Positions 51,222 through 61,553 of a stretch of 64,000 bases of DNA are shown here, piece after piece (the stretch's first letter is position 1; each line of letters starts with the position of its first letter). The notes under the pieces are model-generated. The model was given only the letters and a program-made list of their open reading frames with translations. It searched no databases and had not been told where the DNA came from. The position numbers and the translations under genes were made by a program. The DNA is from Sphingomonas sp. IC-11 (GTDB taxonomy: Bacteria > Pseudomonadota > Alphaproteobacteria > Sphingomonadales > Sphingomonadaceae): positions 1,078,164 through 1,142,163 of the forward strand of contig NZ_JAJNDU010000001.1 in the NCBI RefSeq assembly GCF_021043365.1. The letters run 5' to 3'.

Positions 51222-52442
51222 ATGTCATTCAAGAGGGTCGCGCTTTCGGCGCTGCTGCTGGCCTCCGTGTCTGCATGCGGGGGGCAGAACGACCAGGTGC
51301 AGCAGGGACAACAGCAGGCGGGACCGCCGCCCGTCAGCTTCGTGGCCGTGCAACCGCAAGCGGTGACGCTTACGACGACGCTGCCCGGACGGACTGCGCC
51401 GTATGAAACGTCCGAAGTGCGCCCGCAGGTGAATGGCCTCATCCTTGAGCGCTTGTTCCGTGAGGGCGATCAGGTCAGGCGGGGCGCGCCGCTCTACCGC
51501 ATTGACACTCAGCCTTATCGCGCCGCGGTGGCTAGTGCCCGGGCGGCGCTGGCGCGTGCGCGAGCCGCCATTGCCTCCAGCGCGGCGCTACAGCGGCGTT
51601 ATGGTGAGTTGGTGAAGATCAATGCGATTTCTCGCCAGGAGTATGAAAACTCGATCACTGCCGCTCAGCAGGCGCAGGCGGATGTAGCCGCGCAGCAGGC
51701 TGCGCTTCGAAGCGCACAGATCGACCTGGAGCGTACAACGGTGCGTGCTCCGATTTCCGGCCGCATCGGTCGCGCCCTTGCTACGACGGGCGCGCTCGTG
51801 ACGTCCGGGCAGACGACGCCACTTACCACCATCCAGCGTCTCGATCCCATTTACGTCGATGTGCCTCAATCCAGTGCGGACCTTTTGAGGCTGCGTCAGC
51901 AGATTGCAGCCGGGAATCTTTCCCGGGACGGCGGCGCTGCCCGTGTTCGGCTCCGCCTTGAGGACGGCTCGCTTTATCCGATCGAAGGAACACTCCAGTT
52001 CGCCGACGTGACGGTTGACCCAGCTACGGGTACCCAGACGATCCGCGCCATCTTCGACAATCCGCGCGGTCTGCTGCTTCCGGGCATGTACGTCCGTGCC
52101 GAGCTGGTCGAGGGTACCGAGCCTGACGCCCTGCTCGTGCCGCAACGTGCCGTTCAGCGGGATGAAAAGGGCCAGCCTACCGTGATGGTGGTGGGGCAGG
52201 GCAACAAGGTCGAGCAGCGGACGCTTACGGCGCCACGCACGATCGGTGATAACTGGCTGGTCACGGCTGGCCTAAAGGCGGGCGATCGGGTGATCATCGA
52301 GGGTGGAAGCATGCTTCGCCCGGGCATGCCAGTGACGCCGCAGCCATGGAACCCTAACGCAAAGCCTGCGCAGCCCGGTGGTGGGAGACAGCCCGGCGGT
52401 GCGGGACAGCCGGCGCAGGGCGCCCAGGCACAGGCGAAGTAA
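51222..52442 (+). CDS. RND efflux periplasmic adaptor (lipoprotein)
   Basis: 406 residues, membrane-fusion protein of a tripartite pump. Lipobox at SVSACGG; then VRPQVNGLILERLFREGDQVRRG (lipoyl half), an alpha-hairpin (AAVASARAALARARAAIASSAAL, DVAAQQAALRSAQIDLERT), VRAPISGRIGRALATTGALV and the beta-barrel VPQRAVQRDEKGQPTVM. The C-terminal tail is Pro/Gly/Gln-rich (PAQPGGGRQPGGAGQPAQGA). ATG 51222 is preferred to an in-frame start at 51189 that would spoil the signal. AcrA/MexA class. First gene of the operon with the permease and OMF. Confidence 0.93.
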   Translation: MSFKRVALSALLLASVSACGGQNDQVQQGQQQAGPPPVSFVAVQPQAVTLTTTLPGRTAPYETSEVRPQVNGLILERLFREGDQVRRGAPLYRIDTQPYRAAVASARAALARARAAIASSAALQRRYGELVKINAISRQEYENSITAAQQAQADVAAQQAALRSAQIDLERTTVRAPISGRIGRALATTGALVTSGQTTPLTTIQRLDPIYVDVPQSSADLLRLRQQIAAGNLSRDGGAARVRLRLEDGSLYPIEGTLQFADVTVDPATGTQTIRAIFDNPRGLLLPGMYVRAELVEGTEPDALLVPQRAVQRDEKGQPTVMVVGQGNKVEQRTLTAPRTIGDNWLVTAGLKAGDRVIIEGGSMLRPGMPVTPQPWNPNAKPAQPGGGRQPGGAGQPAQGAQAQAK

Positions 52443-52448
52443 CCACAC

Positions 52449-55400
52449 ATGGCACGTTTCTTTATCGATCGACCCATCTTCGCATGGGTGATCGCGATCG
52501 TCATGATGTTGGCGGGCGTGATTGCCATCCGATCACTCCCGGTCGCGCAATTCCCTCAGATCGCGCCGCCGACGGTGTCGATTACTGCCACTTATCCCGG
52601 TGCCGACGCCCAGACCCTCGAGCGCACCACCACGCAGATTATCGAGCAGCAGCTTCGCGGCATCGATAACCTGCGGTACTTCTCGTCGTCGTCATCATCG
52701 GCGGGTGTGCTGTCGATCACGCTGACGTTCGAACAGGGCACAGACCCTGACATCGCCCAGGTCCAGGTTCAGAACAAGCTACAGGCTGCCACGCCGCTGC
52801 TTCCACAAGAGGTGCAGCAGCAGGGCATTCAGGTGCAGAAGTCCGCTGCCAGCTTTCTCGTGATCGTCGGCCTGTATTCGCAGGATGGATCGCACACCGC
52901 GACCGATCTCGCCGATATGGTAGTGGCTCGCCTTCAGGATCCTGTCAGCCGTGTGACCGGCGTGGGTGAGCTCCAGGTGTTCGGCTCGCAATATGCGATG
53001 CGCATCTGGATCGATCCGATCAAGCTGAACAACTATCAGCTGACGATCGCTGACGTTTCGACAGCGGTGCGCGCGCAGAATGCGCAGGTATCGGCCGGTC
53101 AGATTGGTGCGAAGCCGGCGCCTGCCGAGCAAATGCTCAACGCCACTGTCTCCGTGCAGTCGCGTCTGCAAACGCCGGAACAGTTCGGGGCCATTCGTCT
53201 GAAGACGAATGCGGACGGCGCCGTGGTTCGGCTGCGCGACGTGGCGCGGGTTGAACTTGGAGCCGAGAACTACGGCTTTGATACACTGTTCAACGGCAAG
53301 CCGGCCTCGGGCTTCGGCGTGCGCTTGGCGGCGGGCGCAAACGCGCTGTCGACCGTCGATGCCGTGAAGGCAGAAGTGGAGTCGATCGCGAAGGGGCTGC
53401 CGGCTGACGTGAAGGTGGTTTACCCGTTCGACACGACGCCGTTCGTGCGGCTTTCGGTCGAACAGGTCGTCCACACGCTCGTCGAAGCGGTCGTCCTCGT
53501 GTTCCTCGTGATGTTCCTGTTCCTGCAGAACTGGCGAGCCACCATCATCCCGACCATCGCGGTGCCGGTGGTGCTGCTTGGCACCTTCGCCGTGATGTCG
53601 GTGGCAGGCTATTCGATCAATACGCTGACCCTGTTCGGCATGGTGCTGGCGATCGGCTTGCTGGTGGACGATGCCATCGTCGTCGTGGAAAACGTCGAAC
53701 GCCTCATCGTTGACGAAGGATTGAGTCCCAAGGACGCCGCCCGCAAATCGATGGACGAAATTTCGGGCGCGCTGGTCGGCATCGGCATGGTGCTCTCCGC
53801 AGTGTTCCTTCCTATGGCTTTCTTCGGTGGGTCGACAGGCGTGATCTATCGCCAGTTCTCGATCACCATCGTATCCGCGATGATCCTGTCCGTGCTGGTT
53901 GCGCTGATCCTCACGCCAGCGCTCTGCGCGACAATCCTGAAGCCGCACGATCCCAGCAAGCATGAGGGCAATGGCATCTTCGCCCGGTTCTTCCGCTGGT
54001 TCAACGCGACCTTTGAGAAAGGCACGGTCCGCTACGAGAGGGGCGTGAAGAAGACGGCGCGCAGCTGGAAGCGCTCGATGCTGGTCTATGCATTGATCGT
54101 GGGTGGAATGGCGTTCCTCTTCATGCGTCTTCCCACCGCCTTTCTGCCGGATGAAGACCAAGGCACCGTCGTGGCGCTGGTGCAGGGCCCTGCGGGCGCG
54201 ACCAGCGCGCGCACGGACAAGGGTCTGGATCTGATCCGCAGCCATTTCCTGGAGGAGCCCGGCGTCCAGTCGGTCTTCACGATCAACGGCTTCAGCTTCG
54301 CCGGCCAGGGGCAGAATGCGGGTCTCGCCTTCGTCAGCCTGAAGCCTTGGGACGAGCGTGAAGGCGCCGAGAACAAGGCGCAGTCGATCGTGGGCCGGGC
54401 GATGGGCGCGTTCTCTCAGTACAAGGACGGCATGATCTTCGCGCTGGTGCCGCCCGCCGTTCAGGAATTGGGGAACGCCACCGGGTTCGACGTTCAACTG
54501 GTCGACACTGCAGGGATCGGACATGAGCGACTGACGCAGGCGCGCAACATGCTCCTTGGCATGGCCATGCAGGATCAGCGGGTGGCGCAAGTGCGACCCT
54601 TGAGCCTGGAGGACGCGCCTCAGCTCAAGATCGACATCGACCAGGACAAGGCACGTGCGCTTGGGCTCGATATCGCGTCGATCAATTCCACGATCGCGAC
54701 GGCCTGGGGCGGCGTCTACATCAATGACTTTATCGACCGCGGTCGCGTGAAGCGGGTCTATGTCCAGGCTGATGCGCCGTATCGACTGAAGCCGGAGGAT
54801 CTCGCCAGCTTCTATGTGCGGGGCACCGAGGGGCAGATGGTGCCGTTCACCGCCTTTTCCACCATCTCATGGGCGAACGCACCAGTGCAATTGACGCGGT
54901 ACAACGGTCAGCCCGCGATGCAGCTGCAGGGGTCGCCTGGCGCAGGTGTCAGCACCGGCGGCGCGATGGAAGCGATCGAGGAGATGCACGCCAAGCTGCC
55001 GCCGGGTACGGGGCTGGAATGGACTGGTCTGTCCTATGAAGAACGGCTGTCGGGCGGCCAGGCGCCGGCGCTTTATGCCTTGTCGCTGCTGATCGTGTTC
55101 CTCTGCCTGGCTGCGCTTTACGAAAGCTGGTCTGTGCCGATCGCCGTCATGCTGGTGGTGCCGCTTGGCGTCATCGGGGCGCTTCTGGCGGCCACGCTGA
55201 CGGGGCTGAACAACGACATCTATCTTCAGGTGGGCCTGATCACGACGATCGGCGTCGCGGCAAAGAACGCGATCCTCATCGTGGAGTTCGCCGAGGAGCG
55301 GATCGTCGAAGGGATGCGGCCGTTCGATGCCGCGGTTGAAGCGGCACGGCTTCGATTGCGGCCGATCCTGATGACCAGCCTGGCCTTCGTATTTGGCGTG

Positions 55401-55658
55401 CTGCCGTTAGCGCTATCCACCGGCGCCGGCGCTGGCGGACAGAATGCGATCGGCCGCTCGGTTGTCGGGGGCATGCTGTCCGCGACGGTGCTCGCGATCT
55501 TCCTGGTGCCGATGTTCTTTGTCGTGGTCTCGCGCCTGTTCGGCCACGGGAAGGACCATGACGGCGATCAGAATGTGAACAATTACGAACCGTTGCGCGA
55601 TCCCGAGGGTGATGGTGACGGGGCGCGGGGCGATACGATCGCGCCGCGGGGAGCATGA
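52449..55658 (+). CDS. RND efflux permease, AcrB/MexB class (HAE1)
   Basis: 1069 residues in the inner membrane, drug-proton antiporter. N-terminal [20 protein letters not shown], porter loop [39 protein letters not shown]; the proton-relay region of TM4 reads [21 protein letters not shown] with the paired Asp residues, and a second half with [16 protein letters not shown]. Twelve transmembrane segments are expected. Six bases after the adaptor gene, and overlapping the OMF gene by ATGA. Substrates are probably hydrophobic or amphiphilic drugs. Confidence 0.96.
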   Translation: MARFFIDRPIFAWVIAIVMMLAGVIAIRSLPVAQFPQIAPPTVSITATYPGADAQTLERTTTQIIEQQLRGIDNLRYFSSSSSSAGVLSITLTFEQGTDPDIAQVQVQNKLQAATPLLPQEVQQQGIQVQKSAASFLVIVGLYSQDGSHTATDLADMVVARLQDPVSRVTGVGELQVFGSQYAMRIWIDPIKLNNYQLTIADVSTAVRAQNAQVSAGQIGAKPAPAEQMLNATVSVQSRLQTPEQFGAIRLKTNADGAVVRLRDVARVELGAENYGFDTLFNGKPASGFGVRLAAGANALSTVDAVKAEVESIAKGLPADVKVVYPFDTTPFVRLSVEQVVHTLVEAVVLVFLVMFLFLQNWRATIIPTIAVPVVLLGTFAVMSVAGYSINTLTLFGMVLAIGLLVDDAIVVVENVERLIVDEGLSPKDAARKSMDEISGALVGIGMVLSAVFLPMAFFGGSTGVIYRQFSITIVSAMILSVLVALILTPALCATILKPHDPSKHEGNGIFARFFRWFNATFEKGTVRYERGVKKTARSWKRSMLVYALIVGGMAFLFMRLPTAFLPDEDQGTVVALVQGPAGATSARTDKGLDLIRSHFLEEPGVQSVFTINGFSFAGQGQNAGLAFVSLKPWDEREGAENKAQSIVGRAMGAFSQYKDGMIFALVPPAVQELGNATGFDVQLVDTAGIGHERLTQARNMLLGMAMQDQRVAQVRPLSLEDAPQLKIDIDQDKARALGLDIASINSTIATAWGGVYINDFIDRGRVKRVYVQADAPYRLKPEDLASFYVRGTEGQMVPFTAFSTISWANAPVQLTRYNGQPAMQLQGSPGAGVSTGGAMEAIEEMHAKLPPGTGLEWTGLSYEERLSGGQAPALYALSLLIVFLCLAALYESWSVPIAVMLVVPLGVIGALLAATLTGLNNDIYLQVGLITTIGVAAKNAILIVEFAEERIVEGMRPFDAAVEAARLRLRPILMTSLAFVFGVLPLALSTGAGAGGQNAIGRSVVGGMLSATVLAIFLVPMFFVVVSRLFGHGKDHDGDQNVNNYEPLRDPEGDGDGARGDTIAPRGA

Positions 55659-57163
55659 TTGACATGAAGAGCCGTTCCGTTCTGGCAGCATTGGCTCTCG
55701 CCACCGCATTGTCGGGCTGTAATCTGGCGCCGAAGTACGAGCGTCCAATCGGGGCAGTGCCTTCTACCTTGCCTCAGGGCGGCATCTATCCGCGTGCCGC
55801 CAGCGACGCTCCGGACGTCTCGCAGATAGGCTGGCGTGACTTCTTTCTTGATCCCCGCTTGCAGCAAGTGATCGAGAGCGGCCTCGCCAATAATCGCGAC
55901 TTGCGGATCGCCGCGGGCAATGTGCTGCAAGCCCGCGCGCAATACCGGGTCCAGCGCGCCAACCAGGTGCCGAACACGACAGTCTCGGGCTCCGGCACCT
56001 ACACTAACAACATCTTCGGAGCCGGAGGTGCGGGCGGGACCGGTGCGGTCGGGGGCGGTGTGGGCTCTGGCACTGGCGGCGGCGTCGGCGCAGGAGCCGG
56101 GGCAGGCGGCGCCGGAACTGGTGGCGGATCTTCCAACCTGGAGATTTATTCGGTCAACGCCGGCTTCTCGGCGTTCGAGCTTGATCTGTTCGGGCGGGTG
56201 AGGAACCTGTCTCAGGCCGCTCTGGAGCAATATTTCGCTACCGAGGAAGCGCAGCGGGCGGCTCGCATCAGCCTTATCGCTGAAATTGCGACCGCGTGGT
56301 TGACGATGGCGTCTGACTTGGAACAGCTGCGGATCAGCCGCGAAACGCTGAAGACGTTTGAGCAGTCGCTGAACCTCACTCGCGCTCAGTTCCGCATCGG
56401 CGTTGCGTCGGAATTGGAGGCTCGGCAGGCCGAAACGAACTATCAGGCGGCTAGGAACGACATCGCGACGTTGCAGACGCGCGTGGCGCAGGATCAGAAT
56501 GCGCTGAACCTGCTCGTTGGCACCACGGTCCCAGCGGAGATGTTGCCGCAAGGGTTAGGTGCTGAGCCCGTCACGCGTGACGTGCTGCCCGGCAATCTTT
56601 CGTCGGACATCTTGCTGCGCCGTCCGGATGTTCTCCAGGCCGAACATCAGCTCATTGCAGAGAATGCAAACATCGGTGCGGCCCGCGCCGCATTCTTCCC
56701 CCGCATTTCACTGACGGCGACGATTGGAACCATTTCAACGGCACTGTCCGGGCTCTTTGCCGGTGGCAGCTTCACCTACAATGCGGCTCCGTCGATCGGT
56801 CTGCCGTTGTTCGATGGGGGGCGCAACGCCGCAAATCTCGACTATGCCAAGGCGTCTCAACAGGTGGCTGTGGCGACCTATGAACGTGCGGTGCAAACCG
56901 CGTTCCGCGAAGTCTCGGACGCGTTAGCGCAGCGTGGGACGATTGACGAACAAGTCGCCGCGCAGACTGCCCGGGCAGAGGCCGCTAGCGTGGCGGCTCG
57001 CTTATCCGAAGCGCGGTACCGTGCAGGTGTTGATTCGTTCCTGGTGTCATTGGACGCGCAACGAACGGCATATGCTGCGCAGCAGCAATTAGTAACTGCT
57101 AGGCTGGCGCGCGGGAGCAATCTTGTTGAACTCTATCGTTCACTTGGAGGCGGGCTCAACTGA
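55655..57163 (+). CDS. RND efflux outer-membrane factor (NodT/OprM type) with Gly-rich insert
   Basis: 502 residues. Lipobox [13 protein letters not shown]; TolC-fold repeats with [73 protein letters not shown] and [16 protein letters not shown]. The channel completes the pump across the outer membrane. A run of about 38 Gly-rich residues ([20 protein letters not shown] onward, bases about 56020-56135) sits where a surface loop is expected and is much longer than in typical OprM homologues. ATG 55655 overlaps the permease stop (ATGA). Confidence 0.92.
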   Translation: MIDMKSRSVLAALALATALSGCNLAPKYERPIGAVPSTLPQGGIYPRAASDAPDVSQIGWRDFFLDPRLQQVIESGLANNRDLRIAAGNVLQARAQYRVQRANQVPNTTVSGSGTYTNNIFGAGGAGGTGAVGGGVGSGTGGGVGAGAGAGGAGTGGGSSNLEIYSVNAGFSAFELDLFGRVRNLSQAALEQYFATEEAQRAARISLIAEIATAWLTMASDLEQLRISRETLKTFEQSLNLTRAQFRIGVASELEARQAETNYQAARNDIATLQTRVAQDQNALNLLVGTTVPAEMLPQGLGAEPVTRDVLPGNLSSDILLRRPDVLQAEHQLIAENANIGAARAAFFPRISLTATIGTISTALSGLFAGGSFTYNAAPSIGLPLFDGGRNAANLDYAKASQQVAVATYERAVQTAFREVSDALAQRGTIDEQVAAQTARAEAASVAARLSEARYRAGVDSFLVSLDAQRTAYAAQQQLVTARLARGSNLVELYRSLGGGLN

Positions 57164-57186
57164 GTTCGGCCAAGCTCTTGCAAGTG

Positions 57187-57211
57187 GGAACGAATTCGAT
57201 ACTCTCCCGTA
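57187..57211 (+). promoter_or_regulatory. EcfG-like promoter candidate, weak
   Basis: GGAAC at 57187-57191 followed after 16 bases by CGTA at 57208-57211, one mismatch from GGAAC-N16/17-CGTT at the last -10 base. It lies 21 bases before ATG 57233. The final T of CGTT is normally well conserved, so this is a low-confidence call. Confidence 0.3.
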
Positions 57212-57232
57212 GTTAGGACGAGGAGAGAGCCG

Positions 57233-57487
57233 ATGGTGCCGAAAGAGCGCGCGGGCGACGAAACACTGGTGATCTTGCAAAGCCTGCTTTGCCTGCTCCG
57301 GGAAAAGAACGTGCTGACCCGCGCTGACATTGAAACACTGTGCGATCGAGTGGCGATGCGCGCCAGCCAGGCGGAACGCGATCCGTTCCCTTGCGCGGCG
57401 GAAGCAGCCCGCAATGCCGCCGCGGAGATGGCGCGGATCGGCGGCTACATTGGTGCGCACTACGGTGGGAAACACCGGCGTATCTGA
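57233..57487 (+). CDS. Small hypothetical protein
   Basis: 84 residues: ETLVILQSLLCLLREKNVLTRADIETLCDRVAMRASQ forms two amphipathic helices, followed by an Ala/Arg-rich segment with EAARNAAAEMARIGGYIGAHYGG. No domain I can name. A clear AGGACGAGGAGAG ribosome region precedes ATG 57233. It is a stand-alone gene between the efflux operon and the phosphoesterase and may be stress-induced given the EcfG-like element upstream. Confidence 0.65.
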   Translation: MVPKERAGDETLVILQSLLCLLREKNVLTRADIETLCDRVAMRASQAERDPFPCAAEAARNAAAEMARIGGYIGAHYGGKHRRI

Positions 57488-57545
57488 ACCGATTCCCTGA
57501 CAGCGGTGCTTGCCCGCGAACCTTCTTGCGGGCAGCGCGTTTGCC

Positions 57546-58328
57546 ATGGCCATGAAACTCTTCCACGTCAGCGACGTGCACTTCGGCGCAGAAGACCCGA
57601 AGGCGCTTGATTGGTTCGCCCGCTGTGTCGCAGATGAGGCACCGGATGCCGTCATCATGACAGGCGACCTCACGATGCGCGCTCGGCCGAGCGAGTTCGA
57701 TGCAGGCGGAAAGTGGCTGCAGTCGCTGGGTGTGCCGGTCACCATTGAGGTCGGCAATCATGATCTGCCTTACTATTGGGATCCGCTGCGCCGCCTGTTC
57801 AGCCCGTACAAGCGATACGGTGCGGCAGAGCGTCTGATCGAGAAAACGCTCGATTTGCCAGGTGTGTCGATCATTCCGCTGAAGACCACAGCGCGGGCAC
57901 AATGGCGATGGAATTGGTCCAAGGGGCATGTGAGTTCAGGAGCGTTGCGCGACGCGCTCGAACTGGCCGATGCGGCGCCTAAGGGTAACCTGATCTTCGT
58001 AGCGGGGCACCATCCGCTGATCGAAGGCGGAACCCGTGGCACGGCAAAGACGCGCAATGGGGAAAAAGCCTTGGCCGCGCTGGCAGAAGCCGGCGTCCAC
58101 GCGATCCTGTCCGGCCACGTCCACGACCCATTCGACAAGCCGGTTCAGCACGGAGAATGGACCGTACGGATGATTGGGGCGGGCACCCTGTCCAAACGAC
58201 TCCGCAGTTCGCCCCCGGCCTTCAATGAGATCCGGATTGACGCTGGCCGATTCGAGACCTTGGCGCGGACCTTGTCGCCTGAACCCAAGCATCCGATCAG
58301 CCAGACCTCTCACGCGGGCGCCCGCTGA
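57546..58328 (+). CDS. Calcineurin-like metallophosphoesterase
   Basis: 260 residues of the dinuclear-metal phosphoesterase fold. Motifs: LFHVSDVHFGAED (Asp-x-His), VIMTGDLTMRARPSEF (GD), VEVGNHDLPYY-type IEVGNHDLPYYW (GNHD), VAGHHPLIEGG and LSGHVHDPFDKP (GHxH). Likely hydrolyses phosphodiesters or phosphomonoesters such as cyclic nucleotides or UDP-diacylglucosamine-like substrates; not resolved. The start is ATG 57546 or ATG 57552, both close; an upstream start at 57510 gives a weak N-terminus. Confidence 0.9.
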   Translation: MAMKLFHVSDVHFGAEDPKALDWFARCVADEAPDAVIMTGDLTMRARPSEFDAGGKWLQSLGVPVTIEVGNHDLPYYWDPLRRLFSPYKRYGAAERLIEKTLDLPGVSIIPLKTTARAQWRWNWSKGHVSSGALRDALELADAAPKGNLIFVAGHHPLIEGGTRGTAKTRNGEKALAALAEAGVHAILSGHVHDPFDKPVQHGEWTVRMIGAGTLSKRLRSSPPAFNEIRIDAGRFETLARTLSPEPKHPISQTSHAGAR

Positions 58329-58423
58329 CGTCGCCGAAGGTTACCTGAAGCAAGCGGTGCTATCGTCCACCGCAGGTACAGGCGACCCGCTATAGACTGC
58401 GCCCTCTGCCAATGGAGGTCCGC

Positions 58424-59863
58424 GTGAATGAGCGATCCATCGCACTGAACCGCTTCGGACTGGGAGCGCGGCCGGACGAGCCGGACCTTGCTTCCAGATC
58501 TGACGCGCCTCGGACGTGGCTGCTTGCTCAGTTGGACAATTATGATCCTGAGCCTGCTCCGATCCGAAACGCTGCTCGTACTCCAGTGATCTTGAGCGAC
58601 CTGGCTGATTATCAAGCTCAGGGACGCGCTATCAAGAATAGCCAGCCGGCGGGCGATCGCGCCGTCTCCGGTGTGACGGCAACGATGCCCGATGACTTCG
58701 GACCTGCCCTGGAGCTGCGGCGGCAGGCTCGCGGTAGCTTGCGGAAGCACTATGTGCGTGCCGTGAATGCGCGCGTGGAATCGGCCGTGAGCACGTCCAC
58801 GCCGTTTGCGGAACGCCTGGTTCACTTCTGGTCCAATCACTTCGCCGTCTCCGTCGAGAAGATCAGCGTGTCGCCCTTGGCAGGGGCATTCGAATTCAAG
58901 GCGATCCGCCCGCATGTCATGGGGAAGTTCAGCGACATGCTGAAGGCGGTCGAGCGGCACCCGGCCATGTTGCTCTATCTCGATCAGGCGAGTTCCATTG
59001 GCCCGGGAAGCCCGTTCGGGCAGCGCCCGCGCGTGATTGCCCGTAACCGCGGACTGAACGAGAATTTGGCCCGCGAGATCCTGGAACTGCACACCCTGGG
59101 TGTGCGGACGGGCTACGGCCAGAACGACGTGGTCGAACTCGCACGCGCCCTCACAGGGTGGACGGTGCCAGGGATCGGGCCGCGCACCAGTGCGGTGGGC
59201 GTGGCCGGCGGGTTTGAGTTCGTACCCGAGCTGCACGAGCCGGGCGCACGCACAGTCATGCGCAAAACCTATCCGGAGGAGGGGCAAGCGCAGGCGGAGG
59301 CGGTGCTGGAGGATCTTGCGCACCATCCGGCCACGGCTCGCCACATCGCCACCAAGCTGGCGCGTCATTTCGCTGGCGACACACCTGCGCCAGCGATGGT
59401 TGCGCGTCTGGAGCACGCATTCCTTCGCTCGGGTGGAGACCTTCCAACAGTATATCGGGCCCTGATAAGCTCTCGCGAGGCGTGGGTCGCGGCGCCAGTG
59501 AAGTTTCGCAGTCCGTGGGATTGGTCCCTGGCAGTATTACGAGCGCTCGGTTCGCATCTTGCTGACGCAGGGTCGGCTGTTGGTTTGCAGGAGCAGCTTG
59601 GCCAAAGAGTATGGCGGCCCGGGCAGCCGAGCGGATTTGACGATATGGCTGCGACCTGGGCGGGATCGGATGCCTTGATGCGCCGCGTAGAGGCCGCTGA
59701 GCGTCTGGCTCAGCGCAGCGGCGCTGTTGATGCGGTGAGCCTGGCAGAGAAGATCTTTCCCGGGGCGGTCAGCGTCGCGACATTAGAGGCATTGAAGAGG
59801 GCGGAGAGCGGCGGTCAAGCACTCGCCCTTCTGCTTGTCTCGCCTGAAATGATGCGGAGGTAA
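58424..59863 (+). CDS. DUF1800 family protein
   Basis: 479 residues from GTG 58424, which follows a GGAGG site at a good distance; an ATG 12 bases upstream (58412) overlaps that site and is rejected. Family features: SIALNRFGLGARPDEP at the N-terminus, HFWSNHFAVSVEKI, RPHVMGKFSDMLKAVERHPAMLLYLDQ, NENLAREILELHTLGV and ARALTGWTV. Function is unproven; DUF1800 proteins are nearly always encoded beside DUF1501 genes, as here (3 bp gap). No signal peptide is visible on this protein although the partner has one. Confidence 0.9.
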   Translation: MNERSIALNRFGLGARPDEPDLASRSDAPRTWLLAQLDNYDPEPAPIRNAARTPVILSDLADYQAQGRAIKNSQPAGDRAVSGVTATMPDDFGPALELRRQARGSLRKHYVRAVNARVESAVSTSTPFAERLVHFWSNHFAVSVEKISVSPLAGAFEFKAIRPHVMGKFSDMLKAVERHPAMLLYLDQASSIGPGSPFGQRPRVIARNRGLNENLAREILELHTLGVRTGYGQNDVVELARALTGWTVPGIGPRTSAVGVAGGFEFVPELHEPGARTVMRKTYPEEGQAQAEAVLEDLAHHPATARHIATKLARHFAGDTPAPAMVARLEHAFLRSGGDLPTVYRALISSREAWVAAPVKFRSPWDWSLAVLRALGSHLADAGSAVGLQEQLGQRVWRPGQPSGFDDMAATWAGSDALMRRVEAAERLAQRSGAVDAVSLAEKIFPGAVSVATLEALKRAESGGQALALLLVSPEMMRR

Positions 59864-59866
59864 GCC

Positions 59867-61018
59867 ATGCTCGATCGCCGCTCCTTTATCATTCGCGGAA
59901 CGCTCGCGACGCTGGCGGCGGGCACGATTGCTCCCATGGCATTCGCGCGCGCTGCGACTGAGCAACGCTTCGTGTTCATCATCCAGCGGGGTGCTGCAGA
60001 CGGTCTGGGAACGGTGATACCGGTGGGAGATCCTGCCTTTACCGCAGTACGAGGAGCCTTTGCGGAAGATGCGGCAAGCGGTGCCAAGCTGGACAATCTG
60101 TTCGCCTTGCACCCGGCAATGTCCACGTCCGCGGAGCTGTATCGTAGACGGCAGGCGCTGTTCGTTCACGCGGTTGCGTCACCGTACCGCGATCGCTCGC
60201 ACTTTGACGGGCAGAATGTGCTCGAGACGGGTGGGGTAAGTGCCTATCAGATACGCGACGGCTGGTTGAACCGGTTGCTCAGCTTGCTTCCGAAGGATGC
60301 CTCTCGGGCGATTGCCGTTTCTGCAACCGTTCCGGCAGCGTTGCGAGGCGGCCACGAGGTGGCGAGCTATGCACCATCCGTGCTGCCGGACGCCTCGGAC
60401 GACCTGCTTCAGCGGGTAACCATGCTGTATCAGGGAGATGCGCAGCTCCACGCGCTGTGGAGCGAGGCGATGGACACGCGCCAGTTAGCCGGAGACCTGG
60501 CGGATCGATCCGGACGGGAGGCGGCTGCAACCGGCGCCTTGGCCGCCCAGCTGCTGGCCCCGGCGGACGGAGCGCGGATCGCGATGATCGAGACCGGAGG
60601 GTGGGACACGCACAGCGCGCAGCGGGGGCGGCTCGCCAATGGCCTCAAGAACCTGGACGCGATGCTGGCCGCGCTCCAGACGGGGCTTGGCCCTTCGTGG
60701 CAGCAAACCTTGGTGCTGGTCGCGACGGAGTTCGGCCGAACCGTGGTCGTGAACGGGACAGGGGGTACAGATCATGGCACCGGCGCTGCAGCCATGCTGT
60801 TCGGCGGCGGAGTACGTGGCGGTAGAGTTGTCGCGGATTGGCCCGGGATAGCGGCCGGCCAGCTGTATGAAGGGCGGGACCTTCGGCCTACATCCGGTCT
60901 CCACGACGTCATCACCGGCGCGTTGTCGGAGCATTTCGGCCTCGACGCCGAGCGGGCGGGAGCCGTGTTGTTCCCGGCGGTGGCGCGCCGGACACCCATG
61001 TCGGGCCTAGTCGCCTGA
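59867..61018 (+). CDS. DUF1501 family protein with Tat-like signal
   Basis: 383 residues. MLDRRSFIIRGTLATLAAGT is a twin-arginine-type leader (RR followed by SFI), implying export of a folded protein. The body contains VFIIQRGAADGLGTVIP, the SPYRDRSHFDGQNVLE segment and IETGGWDTHSAQRG, then VATEFGRTVVVNGTGGTDHG, which matches the DUF1501 sulfatase-like fold with potential metal-binding His/Asp residues. Function is unknown; it is co-transcribed with the DUF1800 gene. A bidirectional hairpin follows at 61042-61068. Confidence 0.9.
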   Translation: MLDRRSFIIRGTLATLAAGTIAPMAFARAATEQRFVFIIQRGAADGLGTVIPVGDPAFTAVRGAFAEDAASGAKLDNLFALHPAMSTSAELYRRRQALFVHAVASPYRDRSHFDGQNVLETGGVSAYQIRDGWLNRLLSLLPKDASRAIAVSATVPAALRGGHEVASYAPSVLPDASDDLLQRVTMLYQGDAQLHALWSEAMDTRQLAGDLADRSGREAAATGALAAQLLAPADGARIAMIETGGWDTHSAQRGRLANGLKNLDAMLAALQTGLGPSWQQTLVLVATEFGRTVVVNGTGGTDHGTGAAAMLFGGGVRGGRVVADWPGIAAGQLYEGRDLRPTSGLHDVITGALSEHFGLDAERAGAVLFPAVARRTPMSGLVA

Positions 61019-61041
61019 TCGCGACAATGCTCAAACGAAAA

Positions 61042-61068
61042 GCCGCCCGCGTTGGAAACGCGGACGGC
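61042..61068. terminator. Bidirectional terminator hairpin
   Basis: GCCGCCCGCGTT pairs with AACGCGGACGGC at 11 of 12 positions around a three-base loop. An A-run on the left (61038-61041) becomes a U-run for the minus-strand transcript, and CTTTT lies near 61073-61077 for the plus strand. It sits between the convergent DUF1501 gene and the small exported protein gene. Confidence 0.75.
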
Positions 61069-61097
61069 TCACGCTTTTCGAGAGGGAAGTCTCGAAC

Positions 61098-61376
61098 TTA
61101 GTTGGCGGTCAGAACCTGAACCGAGCCGTCCTGCGGTGCGCGGAACGCAACCGGGGTGCCGCCGACGTTTCCGGTCACGCGCTGACCGTTCAGGACCAGG
61201 CGGAAGCGATCGCCACCAATGCGGCGGCCGGTGATGACGGTGGCTCCGCCACGGCCTTCGCTGGTCTTGTACACATAGGTCTGCTTGCCGTGCTGGAACG
61301 TCTTTTCAGCCTCGGCCTGCGCAGCGAGCGGCGCCAGGGCGGTCAGGACGGCGGCGGTGGTGATCAGCTTGCGCAT
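61098..61376 (-). CDS. Small exported protein, unknown function
   Basis: 92 residues with a Sec signal peptide (MRKLITTAAVLTALAPLAAQ, cleavage near AQA-EA). The mature 70 residues (EKTFQHGKQTYVYKTSEGRGGATVITGRRIGG...) are rich in beta-prone residues and end in FRAPQDGSVQVLTAN. Small exported proteins of this general type with a YxYK-like strand recur in sphingomonads, as far as I recall, without known function. TGGAGAAATCC on the plus strand before the ATG gives no strong ribosome site, but the leader and the terminator support a real gene. Divergent from argS. Confidence 0.75.
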   Translation of the reverse strand: MRKLITTAAVLTALAPLAAQAEAEKTFQHGKQTYVYKTSEGRGGATVITGRRIGGDRFRLVLNGQRVTGNVGGTPVAFRAPQDGSVQVLTAN

Positions 61377-61553
61377 TGGAGAAATCCTTGGTTGAAAACC
61401 TAATCTGTTCGCAGATGCACAATATGTGCTGCACTGCGGCGTGACGATCGCAAAAATCTTTTTGACAGTTGCAACGGATGCAATCGCTCCGGCATTTGTC
61501 GGTTGCGGCGGGTTGGTCTATCGCGCGCGGCTTCACGAACACGATTGGTTGCC

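Noticed and set aside
52779..54590. 603-codon minus-strand open frame opposite the RND permease
   Set aside because: It is His/Arg-rich and repetitive, as expected from an antisense frame of a GC-rich gene; the permease reading is unambiguous.
61417..61429. GCACA-ATA-TGTGC inverted repeat upstream of the small exported protein gene
   Set aside because: The 5-base arms are too short to separate from chance, and no promoter elements could be placed around it.
61462..61490. TTGACA promoter for argS
   Set aside because: The -35 word is perfect, but the hexamers 16-18 bases downstream (such as CGCTCC) do not resemble a -10 box.
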